Below, piece by piece: positions 6,440 to 6,915 of a stretch of DNA of 6,915 bases. The DNA lies in contig CAMCFW010000111.1 of assembly GCA_945874195.1 (NCBI GenBank), positions 1 to 6,915 of the forward strand. Direction: 5' to 3'. This DNA comes from Chryseobacterium gleum. Lineage in GTDB: Bacteria > Bacteroidota > Bacteroidia > UBA10329. The notes below the pieces were generated by a model. That model was not told the DNA's origin and searched no databases. It saw only the letters and a program-made list of their open reading frames with translations. Positions within the stretch are counted from its first letter, which is position 1. Each line of letters opens with the position of its first letter. The position numbers and the translations under genes are program-made.

Positions 6440-6915
6440 TTAATCTACAGGTTCAAAGCGCATCTCGTTCAAATCAACATCCTTGGTTTTATCGCATTTA
6501 ACCAAAATATTATAGTGAATAGGAAATAGGTTTCGCCCCGGAGTATCAAGTTTGTCAATTTCTAAGATTTCGAAATCTTTCAACAGTACCCTCCATCCGA
6601 ACTCCGTAATTCTCCAACAATCTGGTATTGGCCCGTGGATTCTCCAGTTCAATGGTGCAGAGAGCAGAAGGTATCCGCCATGTTTCAAGATTCTTCGTAA
6701 CTCATCGATGGCCTTGAATGGGTTGACGGTATGCTCTAAAATTTCTAAACAGCTCACAATGTCGTAAGTGGCATCCGAAATGTGTGAATTATGTCTTGTA
6801 AGATCTCCTATAATGGTTGGGTTATAGTCTGGAACAATGTCAAATGTGTCGATAGTACAGTGATTGAAAGACTTTTGCACTTCTGATCGTTTCTGAGGTC
6901 CAATTTCCAATAATC
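6440..6915 (-). CDS. Class I SAM-dependent methyltransferase, C-terminal 157 residues (cut by window edge)
   Basis: The frame runs in from the right edge, so its start lies outside the window. The first visible residues, LLEIGPQKRSEVQ, are motif I of a Rossmann-fold methyltransferase (E-x-G binding SAM), which means little of the fold is missing. IDTFDIVPDYNPT contains the motif II acidic residue that binds the ribose. YDIVSCLEILEHTVNPF is the strand-4 segment with the C-x-E-x-LEH signature of Methyltransf_11 enzymes. GGYLLLSAPLNWRIH follows as the next strand and proline turn, and CWRITEFGWRVLL is the C-terminal helix common in polysaccharide-locus methyltransferases. It ends at TAA 6442-6440, 8 bp before the broken glycosyltransferase. 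Two hand-counted lines inside it are 35-37% GC, lower than most of the window. By context it probably methylates a glycan or a lipid-linked intermediate. It is not closely similar to the methyltransferase at 153-860. Confidence 0.88.
   Translation of the reverse strand, partial: LLEIGPQKRSEVQKSFNHCTIDTFDIVPDYNPTIIGDLTRHNSHISDATYDIVSCLEILEHTVNPFKAIDELRRILKHGGYLLLSAPLNWRIHGPIPDCWRITEFGWRVLLKDFEILEIDKLDTPGRNLFPIHYNILVKCDKTKDVDLNEMRFEPVD

Noticed and set aside
1..6915. CRISPR array, tRNA or rRNA gene, insertion sequence, toxin-antitoxin or phage-defence genes
   Set aside because: I saw no regularly spaced repeats, cloverleaf-like segment, transposase motif, terminal inverted repeats or defence domains on either strand.

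Overview
The window is one long polysaccharide (O-antigen, capsule or exopolysaccharide) glycosyltransferase block. Every real gene lies on the minus strand, so transcription runs from high to low coordinates. The best guess for the organism is a member of the Bacteroidota. The grounds are the motif style of the family-2 glycosyltransferases (the EGDD-W-TDP-KLQKQ type is especially common there), the moderate GC, and the lack of convincing Shine-Dalgarno sequences before most starts. This is inference from family distribution, since no marker gene is present.

Order along the transcript: (1) C-terminal part of a class I SAM methyltransferase, cut by the right edge (6440-6915). (2) A broken family-2 glycosyltransferase: its first ~50 codons are followed by a frame-shifted tail (6209-6431). 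(3) A 318-aa GT2 of the EGDDYW type (5249-6205). (4) An 81-bp gap with no recognisable signal. (5) A divergent 342-aa GT2-like protein with a DADE motif (4139-5167). (6) Three more GT2 genes, of 283, 337 and 346 aa (3259-4110, 2249-3262, 1212-2252), the two junctions being 4-bp ATGA overlaps. (7) A second glycosyltransferase remnant: the C-terminal half of a GT2 with no start codon and no catalytic N-terminus (frame open 1218 to 790). (8) A 235-aa class I SAM methyltransferase (153-860). (9) The first 50 codons of another GT2, cut by the left edge (1-150).

The five intact GT2-fold enzymes and the start of a sixth would each add one sugar, or a related group, to a growing lipid-linked glycan on the cytoplasmic face of the inner membrane. 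The two methyltransferases could cap or decorate the glycan. No flippase (Wzx), polymerase (Wzy), initiating phosphoglycosyltransferase, nucleotide-sugar synthesis gene, tRNA, rRNA, CRISPR array or insertion sequence is visible, so the window is an interior slice of a larger locus. Donor and acceptor specificities cannot be read from sequence alone.

I did not find a new biological system. The most informative signals are the two glycosyltransferase relics and the patchy base composition. Hand-counted 60-bp lines range from 33% to 55% GC, and a sharp step falls at the edge of one relic. Together they show a locus reshaped by recombination and deletion.
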